64,000 nt of DNA from Oscheius onirici (taxonomy: Eukaryota; Nematoda; Chromadorea; Rhabditida; Rhabditidae). A model generated the notes under the pieces. It was not told where the DNA came from and ran no database searches. It was given only the letters and a program-made list of their open reading frames with translations. The position numbers and the translations under genes are program-made. The stretch lies in the NCBI GenBank assembly GCA_932521025.1, contig OW051471.1, forward strand, positions 3,162,001 through 3,226,000, in the 5' to 3' direction. This document shows, piece after piece, positions 27,163 to 39,553 of this stretch. Each line of letters starts with the position of its first letter. Within the stretch, counting starts at the first letter, position 1.

Positions 27163-30100
27163 ATGCGTCTCGGACTACTGCTTCTTTTGGCCGCTGTGTC
27201 TGTTTTCTCTCGCGACTTTGAGGTCCATCATGCTGACTCGAAGAGTAAGTTTTGGATGATGAAAGGCAGCGTATGGTTTCAGTCCCGGCCTGTGTTGAAG
27301 CCGGATGCGAGAAGGGTGAACTGTGTCTGATCAAGGGAGGAGAAGCTACTTGTGCTCCGCCTGCTGCCCTGTAAGTTACAAGTTTAGAACCATGTGGTAA
27401 TTCTTTCTGTTTGTCAAGCTTGATGATTTGTTAGGTAACTTTGCAAACTGCAACTTTGTAAAGTGCTAGCCCTTTTGATCGAAATAGAACCTATTCTTGA
27501 TTTTCTACCAGTGACTCTTTTCTCTAGAATCTTCTGACTAGACTACAGAAAATTGCAGCTTTGTGAACTCTCAGACAGCTCCAAATTGATATTTCCTGTT
27601 TCTGATGACTCTTTGTTAGTCAAGAGACCCTGTAGAGAGACTGCCTAGCCACTTCGACTGTCAAACCAACCCTAAAAATTTCACACCTTCACAATCTCTT
27701 GATGTATTCCGGTAAGTAGTAAATTATCACAGTTTACGGTTTATAACTTTCCAATTCCGATCGAGTTTGAGCTTTGAACGAGAAATTTTTTAATTGACTC
27801 TTACTCGACTCTTTCCAGACAGTAGTCAGGATTGATAATCCGAGACTTAGATATGGCGACATTTTAGCGGAATCCCTCTCAATTTACAGCCCTCAAAGCT
27901 GGCATGCTGTGGTCAATCCAGCTGCCAAGCTCCCGTCTTTACACCTTTGTCTGACTCACGTCTAATTGATTGAACTTTAGGAAGGACTACCTGAAGCTCC
28001 ACAAGAAGCACGACCATCACCAACACGAGCACAAGGTTTGTTTCCCCCGAATGTCCCATAAATCCATTGCGGTAGGTCTCTTTAACGCTAATTGCTGATT
28101 TATAACCGTCTTTTCGGAAAGATTTAACGTCTTTTTTAGCATCAAAGCGTGAAGGAGCACGCCGACCACGACGGAATCGAGAGTATGAGTCACTGTTATG
28201 GGATACTGTAGCAATTTCAGCCTGTACTGATGCCGAGCTGGCCAAGATCGGTGGACGTCTTCTCGCCTGGTTCGATGCCATTCATCACCAGACGGCTGGA
28301 ATGGATCGTTCTCTCCCAGGTGGGATTTGACTGTGTTCAAAGTTTATAAATCACAGTAGTGGTTGATACATGAAGTAAGAGGGAGTTTCAGTAGTGTTCA
28401 GTTCTTCGAATTAACCTCAAAACTGATTAAAATAGGGAAATGTCTGATCAAGGTTCAAACCTGTTTTTGGTGCGGATTTGTGCGTTCTGGCAGAGATCTG
28501 TAAGCTGCTTGATGAAGTACGGTTTATTCAATGAACGGGGTCAAAGTTTGGCTATAGGTCGAAACGCGTGACTACCACAGGGACCAGAAACACACGTTAG
28601 TTTGGGCCTGGTTCTCTTCAAAATGTCGAAACAAAAGGTTCTTCTTCAGCTTGCAAGACCAACTATTCCTCGATAACTGTAAGACAAGGCAGTGGATACG
28701 AATCTGATGTGTATGAACGTCATAAATTAAAAAAACTAAATTCGAATCTTTATTACACGATACCCGTCTCTCTTTGAACCGAAGAGTCTCTGTACAAACT
28801 TCTCCTAGTACTTTTGTGGCGTCGCTCCCATCTTCACAGCCTCCTGAAAATCATCAATATTCAAGCGCAATTTTCAACTGACGTCAACGACAGTCAAGAA
28901 CTGGTCGAGAGATTTTTATGAGACAGTCTTTTCCCCTCCAATTTGATGTTGTTTTGGCAGAAGACTTTTGGCCAAGGAATTGGGAGAAATCGACAGTGGG
29001 ATACCGGCCAATTTTACGGTTCAATGGGTTCTCGTAAGCCGAAATTGAGAAGGGATGGACGGGTCAGAAAATGGATTCTATCCAAAATCCTATTTTGGTG
29101 AGTGTCTTGGTTGGCTGCTTAAGGGTTCAAAATCCCATTTAGTCCATCTCCAGCCTGAAATTAACGAAGTTCACTAGCAGGTCAGTCGACTTGAACGATG
29201 ATCGAAAGGACTAGTTTCTGGATTTTCCTTGTTTCTCTAGTGTTAACTTGACTTCTCTCTTCAATCTTGTCGAAACTTGTCAAAATTTTATCCCAGGTGA
29301 ACTTGAGGAAGCAGTTTGTAAAGTTTATCCGGGGAGAATTTTTGACAGGTTTTACGAACGCCTCCGGCTAGTTGTATGAATTTAAATTTTGGTTCGGTCA
29401 ATTGTTCTACCTTCAACTACGAGTGTCAAGACGTACAGCAAAGTTAGGACGCGTACTTTGTTTCTTTTGTGGCTTACTGCTCATGACCCTTATTTTCTTT
29501 AGCTTTGATGTCTCTTAACAACAAAGACAAAATCTGAGACAATGAGACACAGAACTGAGTTTAGATCGTAAAACTGACCTGATAGCTAGGAGGAGGCGGC
29601 ATCGTAGCATACGGCGGTGGCATTCCATTACTATTCGCATCTCTGATAGTCTCTGGCAGAGCCGACTGTTGCCTGGCTACTCGAAGCTTCCTGATATGTC
29701 TGAAAAGTTTTCATCCCCTTTTGGAAAGAGGCCATTGCGATGTCCTCCCGGCCGTTTGATGTTTTACACCACTCACGCGACGGACCATCGATGACAAGGT
29801 CGATCATGTTCAGACGCGCGGCGGCGAGAGGACAACAAACAAAACTGCCCATTGGGTTTCGGGTTGTCCGGCAGCACTTGAGATTGGATTGGGACTGAGT
29901 ACTGAGAGTCACTGTTCTGGCTAGTTTTGTGAGTCAAAAACAGTTTCAAAGAGTTCTTGTAAAAAGTCCTAATGTGAGACGTCAGAGGACGATTGAGCCA
30001 ATTATGACTGTCAGGGTCAAGAGAGGCACGTGTCTTTTGATCCTTTTGGAAAGTTTTTCTGTGAAGAAGAGAGTCAGAACTGTGAGACTACGTATTGACT

Positions 30101-32743
30101 GGGTATCCCATGTTTCCATTTTTACTTGAACCCATTCAACTAGACAGAACTCTAAAGCCGCTGAGTCTCATACTTTAGTTCTTTTCAAAAATAAGGGAAG
30201 AGTATCATTTCACTTTTATCAAGAGCCCTGTCTGACCTAACCTTTTTTTATTTTTCATCTCTCTCTCTTTCCCAAAACGTCTTCAAGCAAATATTTATGC
30301 GCTGCCATATGAGTCACGGACTTTTTTCGAAACTGAATAACGAAAACGAACATATCAACAGTTCTGCATGTAAACAGCTGGGACTAAAATAAGAGCCTTT
30401 GACTATCCCCAACAGTAAAGCTTCCCCCTCTAGATAGACATGGCGCGGTCAGACGAAGTGTGACAACAGGACAGTTCTCTATCACGTTTTGTAACACTGC
30501 CTCAGGTTTTTTGTTGATTGGACAGGGGGAAATAATCACTACTCTGGTCGTCCTTACTTGTACTTTTGTCTTACAATTAGAAACTAGAATAGGTCAAAAT
30601 GAGTTACATTTTTATCTGATATTTGACATCACTGGAAGCCGAGGGAATTTTTTGAATAGGGAACTCTTCAGCTTGGTACACGGTTAGGAAATAGAGTTGG
30701 TCTCCGTAGTATTCAGCCTGGTTTCAAACTGTTAAAGTACATTCTTACTCTTACACAGAGTAACAAGACTAGACCCACAAACCCCTCTGAATAGATCAAA
30801 GTCTGTTAGATCTACTGAAAGAATCCTATAAAAGACCGTATGGTTAGGCACGGTCTATTCCAGAAAAATATCTCTAAAAAAACTAAAGATACCTGGCCAG
30901 TAGAAAAAGAAAGACGAGAAAGAGAAGAGTTGCAGCGAAGCCGTTTGCCATGCTCTCGCGGTACATACTGGGCAGTCGGCCGGAGTGTTACACAGTAGCC
31001 AATTTGGAAACAAAGGAGTGGACGCGACAATGGTCTCTTCTGAAGGACATAACATTTTGAAATAGGAGATATCGGAACAAAAGATGGGGAAGACGCGTGC
31101 GGGACAGATCGGCAGGGGGTCCAAGAGAAGGAGGGCGGAGACTATGCCAGTTTGTCGCCCATGGGAAAGAGTCACTTTGCAAGGGAGTGCGCGGTAGTCC
31201 ATTTTAGGATAAGGATTCACGTTAATTTATACGTTCATTTATAAGATAATATAGCTCTGGTTTGAAATTTTATTACTGTGTTTTACTGATTACAATTGCG
31301 CGTTTTTGAAAGGAAGTGGGCAACATCTCAATAATCGGAACCAGATTTTCTAAACATGCATCTTGAAATTCAAAAAAATACTTTCAGAACACCGTGTTGT
31401 CTGCCGTGAAAGCGCCGCCTGGATGTTTCAGCAGTGGGACGGAAATCAGGATAGATTTCTGACCCCGGAGGAGGCCAGACCCATGGAAAATGTCAAGTGC
31501 ACGGCTCAGTACATCGACAAGTGCGGTAGGGAGAATATTTACAAAGGTAAATAAAACAAAATTAAGATGTGATCGAAGTTGACGGAAAAATCAGTCTGGA
31601 TGAGTGGTGCGACTGCTTCTCATTCGCCGACAATGCGAGACACGAGCCTCCTTGTCACAAGGCCATTCACCAGGTCGACCCTCACCTTCACGGTAAGTGA
31701 TTCGGAGAGAGAGGCGGACCAAAACAGGCATGAGGCTTAACTGCTTTGGAACTGGAACTTTTTGGGGTTCCGCTGGTACTGACAGGCGTCTAATTGTACC
31801 CATTTCTTCATTTCAACTAAACATTTGCGACGAAAGCTGCTCAAAAGAACCACATCATATTGTCCCATCTATGCCCAGAACACACTTGGATGCAACTAAC
31901 CGATTTTGGTCTATGCTATCGTTTACCTGTAATGATCACTATCCTTTATCCAGCTCCCGTTTACATAGTTATCTGTATTTGAGTAGTTCATTCAAATATT
32001 TTTCGGTCAGTTTGTAGCTGTAAGTCGACGGTGAGGTTAACCCTCAATGTTCTCTTGTCCTTCCAATAAAAATTCCCAGAACGTCGGTATTGTCCAGCGT
32101 TCCGTTGTCCAGTTATAAGCGATCTTTCGTCTCTTCCAATCAATTTTACCGTCACAGCTGAAAGATTATTGTCAGTCTTTCTATTCTCTTTATTGCCATC
32201 TCGCTCCTCCTGGTATCTTGATAGTTTCCCTTCTTTCTCCCTCATACATCAGACAATCAAGAATCCAAAGAATGAGGAATCGTTACCGTTAAATATACAA
32301 TCGTGTTTGACCACTTTCCCTCTCCTCTAGTGCCACCATTGTCCTCACTCTTTCTCTCGTTCAAAAGAGTAGTACAGATGACACATTGATCTATTTACGG
32401 GAACAAAATTTGCGCCAAAACTGTTAATAGCGGATTAGGCATTAACATGACAGGTGTCCGCGCCGAGGACAACAGTGCGAACAACAAGTCCGTTCCGTAT
32501 AGGTCAGCTGGGGCGTGGAGATAAGCGGCTTTTAACATGAATCCTCTTTCAGTGTTCCTGCCCCGCTGTGATCTCGAAGGTTTCTACCATCCGGAGCAGT
32601 GTCACGCCGGACAGTGTTGGTGTGTAGATAAGTACGGTAGAGAATTCGAGCGATCTCGAGTCACAGCCACTGTTCCCGACTGTGGTCAGTATGGACATCA
32701 GCTCTCTGAGGAAGAGACCAATGAGCTCCGTGCTCGTCTCTAA
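27163..32743 (+). CDS. test-1: testican/SPOCK-type extracellular proteoglycan core protein
   Basis: Eight exons close in phase: 27163-27244, 27283-27370, 27981-28035, 28140-28182, 28221-28319, 31388-31525, 31567-31692, 32553-32743 (273 residues). A signal peptide (MRLGLLLLLAAVSVF) is followed by a follistatin-like Cys segment (PACVEAGCEKGELCLIKGG). A His/Lys-rich linker follows. Next is a SPARC-type calcium-binding domain with ELAKIGGRLLAWFDAIHHQ and the EF-hand WMFQQWDGNQDRFLTPEE. A thyroglobulin type-1 domain with QCWCVDKYGRE ends the protein, with an acidic/Leu tail. This order matches testican, an extracellular-matrix protein; the symbol is by analogy to the C. elegans gene. No Kazal module is evident. 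Intron 5 (3 kb) contains an antisense gene. Confidence 0.9.
28805..30717 (-). CDS. PPPY-motif protein nested in the testican intron (5' end unresolved)
   Basis: Four exons join in phase on the minus strand: 30608-30717, 29777-30058, 29579-29699 and 28805-28843. The C-terminus carries GMPPPYATMPPPPSYQ and ends EAVKMGATPQKY, a typical WW-domain ligand tail such as binds Nedd4-type ubiquitin ligases. The middle is polar, Arg/Ser-rich. Upstream coding must continue: around 30870-31080 candidate first exons include a hydrophobic stretch starting at an ATG near 30951 (MANGFAATLLFLVFLFLL) and a phase-0 frame ending in STGQ at the same donor. I cannot decide which is used. The whole gene lies within testican intron 5 on the other strand. 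Family not recognised; a WBP1/VOPP1- or Shisa-like adaptor is one guess. Confidence 0.55.
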
Positions 32744-32829
32744 ATGATCTGTTGATCTGCTACAGTAATCTCGCACGCTTCTTTCTCATTATTACACTGC
32801 CGAAATAAAGTTTGCACTAATAAACATTT

Positions 32830-33760
32830 TGAACACAAGAAGAAGTATGGAGACAGAGGAACGAGGATGTACAGTATGGGTCATTATTGAGCAGTAGGAG
32901 GCAGTAGGCGATTCGGGGGCAGAAGACAGGCGACAAGAGGGAAACAAAATAAATTCAGACACGATTTTAGAATCGAGGGGAACAGTTGGAGTCATAGGAC
33001 AGGGAACAGCAGAGAACATCAGCTGACAGTAGGGTAAACGATGGTAGCCATATGAGACATCACTGGACAGGGACGTGGTAGAAGAAAACAGTAGGGATAG
33101 TTAAAGGGGGTATCAGGGACATCCGAAGTCAATTTCTACAGTAACCAAAAGGATTAATCCATTACAAGTCAATTTAGAGTCTCAATTAGTGGCAAAATAA
33201 TAACTAGGAGGAACTGGCTTCTTAACAAGACCGTCTTAACAAGTCTCGACGGCGTGTGACACTTTTGAAAAGTGTCACGAGTTTTCGATTTTCTTAAGAA
33301 AACTCACACTTGAATCAGTTATATCTCGAGAACAACGCATTTCCTACCCATACTTATATGTATTTTCGGAATCAGCGCGATGAGCTCTATCTTCTGAGAT
33401 CAACTTCATCTTGTCCCTGATATCCCCTTTAAACAATACTGTTAAACAAACAGTAGGGAACAGGAGGAGACAACATTACTATGAGACAGTGGAGTGACAG
33501 TATGGAAGCGAATCGTATTGTATGGATCACTGGAGCAGAGGCTAATAGATTGGGAGAATTTAAGAGTTTGGGAAAGGAGAATGGGAGATTATAGACATTG
33601 GAACAGGGTCATAACAAGGAAAACACGAGAAATGGAAAGCATACAGGTCTTTCCGCCTGTATTCTATGAAATACAGTAACACATAGTCAATATGGGACAA
33701 GAGGCAAAATTGTTGCAGTCCTCCCAAGTAGAGAATCAACTTTTCGGGTAGTTTACAGAA
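32830..33760. repeat. purine-rich low-complexity region
   Basis: Loose repeats of ACAGTAGGG / GGAACAG with interruptions. The complementary CT-rich version occurs at 36600-36870. No coding signal. Confidence 0.6.
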
Positions 33761-33914
33761 CATGACAGAACACCCGCTCGTCTTGCTCCGTCAACTTCCC
33801 CTGGTCATCGGATAGTCGAGAATCCGGTCACCCGGTTTGACAGCTCCTAGTTCTGTCCTTGTCCAATACTCGTTTCACAGACTGCTGCATTCTTTCCGAG
33901 AGAACATTTGGACG

Positions 33915-34753
33915 ATAATATCGCCTGCAGTAGGCAACAACTCGGCCGGAAAGGCTCCCGGCCCAGACAGAATATCCACAGACATGCTCATTCTATGCAA
34001 GACTATGATCTCCCAGCCGCTGTCCATCATCTTCAATCAAATCTTGAACAAGGCTTCAGACGATCTTTCTCTACCACGGACCATATCCAAGTCATAAACG
34101 AGATCATCGAGCGGGCTGTCGAATACAACTTCCCTCTGTACATAGCCTTCGTAGACTACTCCAAGGCATTCGACAGTGTGGAACATCGAGCTCTGTGGTC
34201 AGCACTGAACAGCCATGGAATCCCGTCCAAGATGATACGAGTCCTTCAACTCATCTCCAGCACAACCAAGGTCAGCGTTTGAGTCTGTGGAAAGCTGGTT
34301 GAGCTCGAGTTAGAAAGAGGAGTCCTTCAAGGAAATATTGTCTTTCCGTCTCTCTTCACATCGGTGGTTGAAGACGTCTTCCACAACCTTGATTGGGACA
34401 GATATGGTGTGAACATAAATGGGACGATGCTGAACAACATCAGGTATGCAGATGACACCGCTCTCTTCGCCCATTCCGCTGCCGATCTCTCCTCGATGCT
34501 GTCGGATTTGGTCCAACATAGTTCTACTGCCGGACTGTCTCTGAATTACCAGAAAACAATGGTGATGACAAACTGTGCCCACACGCCGATTGCTGCCAAT
34601 GGACAGATCTTCCCCTACTGTGACAGCTACGTTTACCTTGGAACCAGAGTCAGCTTCGATAGGAACAACTCACTCGAAGTCAACCGACGGATCAGTAGCG
34701 CATGGTCTGCTTTCAACAAGTTCTTTGCTATCTTCACTGGAGGCTGTGCATGA
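33915..34753 (+). mobile_element. decayed RTE-type LINE reverse transcriptase fragment 1
   Basis: Pieces in two frames encode the middle of a non-LTR reverse transcriptase: GKAPGPDRI, then FSTTDHIQVINEIIERA, AFVDYSKAFDSVEH, ERGVLQGN and the catalytic IRYADD (YADD box), followed by the YLGTRVSF region. This order and the wording match the RTE clade. A frame change near 34000, an in-frame stop near 34282 and loss of the endonuclease and 3' part show that it is dead. Confidence 0.85.
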
Positions 34754-34771
34754 CGCAACATATAGGAAACA

Positions 34772-35410
34772 AGGTTGGCAACGCCCTTCCAGGGCTAAAG
34801 TAGAAGTTCATGACTTCGCTCTGTCACGGACCCCTAGTCGTGGTTTCCCTTTCATTCCTCCTTTGTTACTCTATTCGACAAATTCAGCGGACACGACGAG
34901 TACGAAAGCCGACAGTGCTGAGGCGAACTTCTTGGTTGACTGAAGTCTCTTGAAAGCGAACAGGGCTATATAACAACTTTACAAGAACCTTTTTTAAATT
35001 AGACTTTTTACAAAAGTTCCACAAACTTTGCCCAAGATCTTTTCAACTTGTTTGCTTTGAAGAGACTTCAGTCTAACAAGGTTGGGAACGCCCTTCCAGG
35101 GCATAAGTAGAAGTTCATGATTTCGCTCTGTCACAGAGCCCTAGTCGTGGTTTCCCTTTCATTCCTCCTTTGTTGCTCTCCTGCAGTCCTGACCCTTCAA
35201 AGAAACGACTGAAATTGTATTAGAACCCACTCCCTGCCAAGCCTAATTTCAAAATGTAGGACCTAAACGGGTCGCCCGGCCCGTTCCTACTTTAGCGAGT
35301 CTCAGTCCTACTGTCCCTTCTCCCCTTGTCACTCTGCTCCAGTCACCCAGACTCTCCAAAGAAACTACCAACGTCGTTAGAACACTTCGCGCGCTTCCTT
35401 TTCCTGTCGC
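34772..35410 (+). repeat. dispersed repeat, two partial direct copies
   Basis: Copies begin ACAAGGTTGG(C/G)AACGCCCTTCC at 34772 and 35078. The second is longer and runs through GGGTCGCCCGGCCCGTTCC to about 35410. An inverted copy lies at 38335-38660. Non-coding. Confidence 0.75.
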
Positions 35411-35997
35411 GACTTGTTAAAAACTAATTTGTGCACACGAAGCTCCCCTCCTTATCCTCAATTAGAGCTTCAGACACACACAGAGACTTGGGAGCAATTT
35501 AAAGTGGATAGAAGCATCCCGTCAGAACTGTCGTCTCCACCAATTTCTCTCTCCGGTCAGTAGTTTTCTACTTCTCAAAGACAGTGTATCACGCAGCACG
35601 CATTATTTCCACGAACCTTTTGATTTGGAAGAGAGCTCGGCAAATGTGACCGTTAGTTCGTGAATCCGCCACATTGTGACAACCTTCGAGAGAGGGTAGC
35701 TGCCACGCTCGGTTTTTCCTTTCGGCTATTTAGGGTACCTCCACAAGTCCACAGCGGTGTTTGGTACAGCTTCTGAAGACCCAACTGAGTTCGGGAAGAC
35801 TGAAAGAGCTCGATTCCGGCGCGAAAACTAGTGACTGAAAAAAGTAGAGCTACCGAGTGTTAAACTGAGAAAATGAGATAGATTCTACTCTTTTCGTCGT
35901 TCTTTTTTTTAGGAATGGAGAGATTGGACTAGTCTTGTCGAACCAAATTACCCGTAGATGTCTGGCTGAACTTTGAAGAACCAGCGATCCTGTCAGT

Positions 35998-36135
35998 AGC
36001 TTCTTTTAGCTGAGTATCCAACTGCAGCATGGCACTCGCTACGCAAGGTTTGATTACCGCACAAAGCGCAAAACTGAATTGACGGTACCACCCGACCGGG
36101 ATATCTCATTCTCTGTCTCGTTCTTGGCCACCTTC
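35998..36135 (-). repeat. repeat shared with 38945-39090 (inverted)
   Basis: Both copies contain the block CGCTACGCAAGGTTT...CGCACAAAGCGCAAAACTGAA and TATCTCATTCTCTGTCTCG. The copies differ at several positions. Function unknown. Confidence 0.7.
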
Positions 36136-36599
36136 TAGCCGCAAACTGATCGACTCGACTTCTATCTTGGCGTACAAAAATATAAGACACGGAGGTCTAC
36201 CCTGTTCTTTCCCACCGACGAAATTACCACCAACGTGTACTATCCTGAGGAATCTGACAGTCTTGAACAAGAAGAAAAGTGCTGTCGAGATGATCAGGGA
36301 AAAGCGCGTAGAGAGGACAAGAGAAGCAGCTCTACCATGTTCTGCACACTGATGAAACTATCCGGCGGATTCTCTACTCGGAAAGACTAACAGTTTATTT
36401 CTCTTTTTTTGTTTCATATTTACAATGTGAGGTTGTATTCCATGGGCTGCAGGTGTAAAAGCTCTGTATGCTTCTCGTGTATTCGTATTTCTGGTTCCAT
36501 TTAAGCGGATATTGGTACGTCTCTACTTTAACCGTCTGTTCGGCACCCATACGGCTCCCTTACTGTTTCATGCGGTACGCCAATGAAACTGTCTCTGTC

Positions 36600-36870
36600 A
36601 GTTCCCATCACCTTATTTCCTAGTTGCCCCAGTTCCCTTTCACCCTTTTTCAGTCTTCCCTTCTCTTCAATGTTTACTACTGTAACCTACTGATCCATAT
36701 TGAGTTAGGCTGGTTACCCTTCTGTCGTCTTCTACTGTTCCCATATTTCCCATACTGCCGTATACTGACTCCTACTGTCCCCCCTGTCTGCCTGTTCTCC
36801 TGTACCCTTTCTCCTAAAGTCTATTACTGTCCCCCGTTTACAAGTTTTCACCCCTCTATTCACTTCCCAT
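36600..36870. repeat. CT-rich low-complexity region
   Basis: Units such as TACTGTCCCCC and CCTGTTCCC; complementary in style to 32830-33760. Confidence 0.5.
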
Positions 36871-36969
36871 CGTAAAACTGAACCAAAGACCAGACTTCCG
36901 TTTTGTTTGAATTGTGAAAACATGTAACAAACGAAAGAGATTAGTCCGGATACGATCTCGATGGGGCAG

Positions 36970-36976
36970 TATAAAT
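36970..36976 (+). promoter_or_regulatory. TATA box of the DUF148 gene
   Basis: TATAAAT lies 33 bp before the ATG at 37009. Confidence 0.7.
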
Positions 36977-37008
36977 CCCGAACCGGCTCATACACACAAT
37001 ACTCAGTC

Positions 37009-39477
37009 ATGAGACTCTTACTCGTATTCTGTTTTGCTGCCGTTTCTGCCAACGTCGAGCTTTTTGGAGGATTCGAGGGTCCTTTTGCTCAGTTCATCTT
37101 CCCGTCGTTTATCCGCGACGCCAATTCCACAGTTCAACAGGAATGGCAGAGTATCTGTCATTCCAACGGGACGATGGAAGCCCAGGAACAGAGCCAGACG
37201 GCTTTTGGACAAAAGTACGGTCTTACTGTAGGTTTTTTTGGCGGGAAGAGAGTAGAAGTTTGACTTTTAGGCTCGAGTGGCCGAATACCAGAAGAATCAG
37301 ACGAATTTAATCAGTCAGCTGAGTCAGAACATCTCAGCCATCATTGCCAATCTGACCGTTGTCAAGGAAAATGCTCTGAATATCATTGGTGACAAGAAAC
37401 AAACCCGTCAGGCCATGCTTCAGCAGCTCGTGACATTGAGCAATACTTACGGAGAAGTAAGTTTAAAAGGGAATGCCAGGATATGACAATGCCTAAAAAC
37501 ATTATGCTTGGCCTGTCGGCGGCTTTTTTTACATGTGTTTTCTTCTCTGATCCCTTCCCCGGTCAATTGATCCCTCCTGTTCCCTTCCCCCAGTCAACCG
37601 ATCTCTTCTGATCCCTTCTGCCCCCTTCCCCGGTCAACCGATCCCTTCTTATCCTGTCATGTCCTCTTCCTTCTCTAATCAATCGAATCCTTTTTCATTC
37701 TTTCCCAGGGCTCTCATTCCCTTCTAAAAAACCGATACGAAGTTTCCTATTTTCCGGCAATCCGATCTCTCTCTGAACTTATACAGATCAACCGGTCCCT
37801 TCTAATACCCTACCGGTTACCCTGACTCGATTTCCTATTCAAAACAATTTAGCAAAAATGTTTTTCGAGGAAAGGAATTGAACCCGGGTTGTCTGGGTAA
37901 CAGCAGCGACCCTTAACAATCTATTTTAAATTGCTCCCAGGTGTGTCTGATGCTCTAATTGGCAATAATTGGGGGAGATTTGTGAAGATCCGATTGCATC
38001 GGGAGTTTAAACAGGCCTCGAGAAGTTAACCTGCAAGTGCTTGAACTTTGATTATTTTTGACTGGGGATAGTTTCCAGACAGTAGAGAATCAAGTGCGGG
38101 TTAGGAATACGGGAAAACGTTCAAGGGAGTTTCTTCTATAACTTTAGCTCCAACGGGGCGATATCACAACTGGAGAACAGGAGCACATGAAAATAGGAAC
38201 AGGGAGATCAGCAGGGAAGGATATGCACACGGAAATTACATGAAGGGATACAGGGACAGGAGGGGAAAATTAGACAGAAGAAAGGGGACATGACGATGGT
38301 ACATCGTAAATGGTAGAGAAGGAAAATATCAAGTGCGCGAAGTGTTCTCACGACTTTGGTAGTCTCTTACAGGGACTGTGTGACTGGAACAGAATGACAA
38401 GGCGAGAAGGGAAGGAACAGTAGGACTGAGACTCACTAAAGATAGGGCCGGGCGACCCGTTCAGGTCCTACATTTTGAAATTTTGGCTTAGGAGGGAGCG
38501 GGTTCCAATACAATTTCGGTAGTTCTTTGGAGGGTCAGGGAGAGTGACTTTAGGAGAGTAACACAGGAGGAATGAAAAGGAAACCACGACTAGGGCTCCG
38601 TGATATAGCGAAGTCATGAATTTCTACTTTAGCCCTGGAAAGGCGTTCCCAACCTTGTACACCAAAATTTCGTGTAAACGGACAAAAAACCTAACAAACA
38701 AATAAACAGAGTCACAGACACTTTCGCTTTTTAATATTTTAGATTAGATGGAGCGCTAAAAGTGAAGAAGCTAGTTCCTAGCGTGTTTGCATAACCTGGA
38801 CATCCTCTATACAACCCCTATCATATCCTCTGCTCCCTGCCAAACTGTCGCACTACTGCATGTTAAAAGAGTTCTGAGCTTAATCTACAGTAATTGTGAA
38901 TAGATGAATAGAGCAATATTGGAGGAAGAAGAGGAGAAAGGGACCGACCTCCTAGTAGGAGGCGTGAACGAGACAGAGAATGAGATATACCGGTCGGGTG
39001 GTACCGTCAGTTCAGTTTTGCGCTTTGTGCGATAATCTAAACCTTGCGTAGCGAGTGCCATGCTGCCATTGGATACTCAGTTAAAAGGTAAGCAGGTGGT
39101 TGTTCAATTGACTGCCATCTGAAATTACAACCTCTTTCAAGAATAAACCTAAGCTTGGGTTCTGAAAGATCGATCGTCATACAATCCTTTGAAACATTTT
39201 GATAAAAACAAGTTTCCAGTCAGCCGAAGCCCTCTTCGCCATCGCTAAGATTGCAATGACTGGTCACGGACATCGCGGTATGCCAATGATGGGAGCTGGA
39301 CCAATGACTTTCCCCACGATGCCGATGGGAGCCATGCCTGGTGGAGCTCCTCCACCCGGCTTCCCCAACTTTCAGGTCAATGGGATGGGAATGCCGAACA
39401 CGATGGGTGCTGGAGGGTTTGGAGGTGCCCCTGCAATGTCACAGCCTTTTGGAGTACCGGCTAACTTTCAGGGCTGA
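37009..39477 (+). CDS. DUF148 / SXP-RAL-2 family secreted protein
   Basis: Exons 37009-37227, 37271-37456 and 39220-39477 close in phase to 220 residues. A signal peptide (MRLLLVFCFAAVSANV) precedes the helical SXP/RAL-2 (DUF148) domain, with its typical pattern of spaced aromatic residues, FGQKYGL, the helix QNISAIIANLTVVKENAL and Gln-rich LQQLVTLSNTYG. The third exon gives a Gly/Met/Pro-rich tail (GMPMMGAGPMTFPTMPMG). This family is found in nematodes, where members are secreted and several are antigens in parasites; a role in metal or ligand binding has been proposed for some. The last intron (1763 nt) is filled with dispersed repeats, unlike the 43 nt first intron. Confidence 0.85.
37530..37960 (-). 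repeat. tRNA-derived SINE-like element with tandem 3' repeats, copy 1
   Basis: On the minus strand it contains TGTTACCCAGACAACCCGGG followed by TTCAATTCC, which includes a tRNA B-box (GGGTTCAATTC). A region related to 51330-51605 follows, ending in tandem units like GGGATCAGAAGGGATCGG. It lies inside the DUF148 gene's last intron. Confidence 0.65.
38335..38660 (-). repeat. inverted copy of the 35078-35410 repeat
   Basis: Reads in reverse complement the same blocks: GGAACGCCTTTCC-like end, CCACGACTAGGGCTC, CTCCC..GGGTTCCAATACAATTTC and CGGGCGACCCGTTC. About 80-85% similar by eye. Confidence 0.7.
38945..39090 (+). repeat. inverted copy of the 35998-36135 repeat
   Basis: Contains GAATGAGATATACCGGTCGG and GTAGCGAGTGCCATGCTGCC in reverse complement to the first copy. 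Confidence 0.7.
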
Positions 39478-39553
39478 GCGGTGATTGAAGGCGTGTAAAA
39501 ATAGAATTTTTATGATAAAACACGCTGTAAAAATATTATTAAAAAAAGTTTGT

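Noticed and set aside
30855-31220. 121-codon minus-strand frame with several cysteines
   Set aside because: It overlaps two other frames with better links to downstream exons and its end reads into poly-pyrimidine intron sequence. I use it only as an unresolved 5' option for the PPPY gene.
33220-33460. Possible exon near AGTGTCACGAGTTTTCG-type repeats
   Set aside because: The GTGTCACTTTT-like inverted pieces look like repeat sequence; no usable frame or splice sites.
36047-36068. GGTTTGATTACCGCACAAAG resembles the nematode spliced leader SL1 start
   Set aside because: The match covers only the first dozen bases, no splice donor follows at the right distance, I see no Sm site, and the second repeat copy (near 39030) does not keep the motif. 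More likely chance within a repeat.
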